A stretch of DNA of 6,688 nt. Origin: Candidatus Caldipriscus sp. T1.2 (GTDB lineage Bacteria; Hydrothermota; Hydrothermia; LBFQ01). The translations under genes and the position numbers were made by a program. Below, one piece after another: positions 5,631-6,688 of this stretch. The notes below the pieces were generated by a model that saw nothing but the letters and a program-made list of their open reading frames with translations, was not told the DNA's origin and did no database searches. Position 1 is the first letter of the stretch. Every line of letters starts with the position of its first letter. The stretch covers positions 30,769-37,456 of the forward strand of contig LBFQ01000049.1 of the NCBI GenBank assembly GCA_000980735.1, written 5' to 3'.

Positions 5631-5872
5631 CGCTTATAAGCTTACTGATTTCCCCATCGGAGGATAAACTACAACACTTAGCTGCGGGTTTTTTGGCTTT
5701 TGCTATTCCTTACTCGTACTCGGAAAACAGAAATTTATCTTTGGGTTTTAGCGTAAGTGCGGGGATATTAAAGGAGTTCGTTGATAAGAAGACCAAAAGG
5801 GGGGATCCGGAGGTTTTGGATGCCCTATATACCATCGCGGGGGGTTTGGTAGGGTACCTTATCGTTAGGTAG
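5627..5872 (+). CDS. Small YfiM-like membrane/envelope protein with non-standard start
   Basis: This frame is open from 5624 to TAG 5870-5872 and encodes 81 residues if it starts at GTA 5627. It resembles the YfiM family of small envelope proteins: DKLQH at residues 13-17, a hydrophobic segment (LAAGFLAFAIPY), a second one (LGFSVSAGILKEFVDK) holding the G-x-x-KE-x-x-D motif at 46-53, then GDPEVLDALYTIAGGLVGYLIV at 59-80. The conserved order DK-QH, KE--D, D, G--GY supports a real gene. E. coli YfiM is a longer lipoprotein; here the N-terminus (ALISLLISPSE) is a short hydrophobic stretch without a lipobox Cys. There is no ATG, GTG or TTG before TTG 5693, which would delete DKLQH. CTG 5645 is the only other candidate and has no Shine-Dalgarno. 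It is the third gene of the operon and its 3' end overlaps the convergent thioesterase by 8 bp. The function is unknown. Confidence 0.7.
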   Translation, partial: VALISLLISPSEDKLQHLAAGFLAFAIPYSYSENRNLSLGFSVSAGILKEFVDKKTKRGDPEVLDALYTIAGGLVGYLIVR

Positions 5873-6688
5873 ATAGGGAGGATATTAGCCTGTTCTTCCT
5901 TTCAAGGCGCAAATTCTTCCTTAAGTTTGCCTCTTCCAAAACTTCCTCACTGAAAAAGTAGGGTTCAAGGTTCTCATTTCTATTAACTAGAACCATACTT
6001 ACAAAGGTATGGGTTGCCAAGTACCTTTCCCCCTTTATTGGGTCGCTCCCAAAAACCCAAACTTCAACTTCCGCGGATGTCCTCCAAACCGCGTTTAACC
6101 TTGTAAAGATCTCCACCGTATGCGAGGACCTTATTGGATGTAAAAAAATTGTACTATCTATAGAGGCGGTGACCATAGGTTTCTTTGAATATGTGATGGC
6201 GGTTATTGCGGCAAGTTGGTCTATGTACTCAAGGAGCTTGGATCCGGACATCATATCAAAGAAGAATACATCCTCCATATTTATGCCATATACGGTTCTC
6301 AGGTCGTAGCTTTCGGGTTCCTTAAGGTTTCTTAGGGAATCCCTTAGGGAATTTATTTTCTCCTTTATCTCCCTTTCTAAGCTGGGCGAAGGGTTTTTGT
6401 ATTCGTGGGGTACCACGCAACCTTTGTCGTCGACGGATACGAAGGTCATCTCCGCTGCGGTTGTAAGCTTTTCTATATTCTCGTAAGGGCTCCTTGAGTA
6501 TATCGCGATCTTAAGGGTTATGGTGTGTTGGGTTGAAAATAGGGGGGAGACGTTAATGCTAACCATATCCCCTACCCTTATTGGATTTATAAAGTCAAAA
6601 CTACCCATATATCCCAAGAGGACGGGCCTTTTTGCCAGTATGGAGGCGTATATTGATGCGGATCTCACCGCCCAGTTCATAAGCCTAC
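5865..6688 (-). CDS. Tandem-hotdog acyl-CoA thioesterase (N-terminus beyond window)
   Basis: Two hotdog domains of the acyl-CoA thioesterase (ACOT/BACH) type, which hydrolyse acyl-CoA to free acid and CoA in the cytoplasm. The frame is open through the window edge and the Met at 6680 falls inside the helix motif (LMNW), so the true start is outside; residues are counted from that Met. Domain 1 (to about 95) has GSFDFINPIRVGD and ends AEMTFVSVDDKG. A charged linker (about 98-120) follows. Domain 2 (about 132-235) has GSKLLEYIDQLAA, then ASIDSTIFLHPI and ends THTFVSM. Asp154 in LLEYID is the usual catalytic acid of the helix; at the matching place in domain 1 there is Val5, so one active site per pair is expected. 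A lysine/arginine-rich tail (RKNLRLERKNR) closes the protein. The TAA stop (5865-5867) lies inside the convergent YfiM-like gene. Confidence 0.9.
   Translation of the reverse strand, partial: RLMNWAVRSASIYASILAKRPVLLGYMGSFDFINPIRVGDMVSINVSPLFSTQHTITLKIAIYSRSPYENIEKLTTAAEMTFVSVDDKGCVVPHEYKNPSPSLEREIKEKINSLRDSLRNLKEPESYDLRTVYGINMEDVFFFDMMSGSKLLEYIDQLAAITAITYSKKPMVTASIDSTIFLHPIRSSHTVEIFTRLNAVWRTSAEVEVWVFGSDPIKGERYLATHTFVSMVLVNRNENLEPYFFSEEVLEEANLRKNLRLERKNRLISSLST

Noticed and set aside
5627..5872. VanZ-like protein
   Set aside because: DK-x-H followed by a hydrophobic stretch is shared with VanZ, but KE--D and the closing D...G--GY fit YfiM better and only two hydrophobic segments are present.
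24..6250. Recurrent GGATCC/GGGATCC strings as a dispersed regulatory repeat
   Set aside because: They lie in coding sequence in different frames and mostly reflect Gly-Asp-Pro and Gly-Ile-Leu type codon pairs; there is no regular spacing.
1..6688. CRISPR array, insertion sequence, phage or defence system
   Set aside because: No regularly spaced repeats, transposase or integrase motifs, terminal inverted repeats or nuclease/toxin genes were seen.

Overview
The window comes from a bacterial chromosome. It carries a bacterial-type tRNA, perfect Shine-Dalgarno sites inside an operon, and bacterial -10 boxes. Arginine is coded almost only by AGG/AGA (all five Arg codons of the rhodanese gene), ATA is common for Ile, and the tRNA stems are much more G+C-rich than the surrounding DNA. 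Together these suggest a thermophile. A cleaved-adhesin/CBM9-like surface protein with a Por-secretion-like C-terminal tail points to the FCB/Bacteroidota neighbourhood or a candidate phylum such as WOR-3. This placement is inference and is weak below the level of Bacteria.

Layout. Bases 1-2213 (+) hold the 3' part of a large modular secreted protein, broken by one frameshift near 990-1020. Its stop codon lies inside a perfect TATAAT box that probably drives a CAT-anticodon tRNA (2226-2298, no encoded CCA) followed by a T8 run. Next is a probable lipoprotein of unknown function (2328-3833, +). It meets a TolB-like PD40 beta-propeller protein (3835-5007, -) tail to tail with one base between the stops. 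The propeller gene and the next operon diverge from a 47-bp gap holding two overlapping promoter-like elements. The operon (5055-5872, +) encodes a single-domain rhodanese, a two-helix DUF2892 membrane protein and a small YfiM-like protein that lacks a standard start codon. Its last gene overlaps by 8 bp the 3' end of a tandem-hotdog acyl-CoA thioesterase (5865-6688, -) that runs off the right edge.

How the genes may work together. The rhodanese and DUF2892 genes look like a two-gene version of E. coli YgaP, in which the same two parts are fused. They would give a membrane-associated sulfurtransferase, with the YfiM-like protein as a possible envelope partner. The surface protein, lipoprotein and propeller protein are probably all envelope or exported proteins. 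The thioesterase is an unrelated lipid/CoA enzyme.

The clearest regulatory pattern is that three genes preceded by a promoter-like box have a TATAAA/TAAAAT hexamer only 7-9 nt before ATG and no usable Shine-Dalgarno, while the two internal operon genes have GGAGGT at identical spacing. This suggests leaderless mRNAs for promoter-proximal genes. I found no CRISPR array, insertion sequence, prophage or defence system, and no gene-free stretch longer than about 120 bases.
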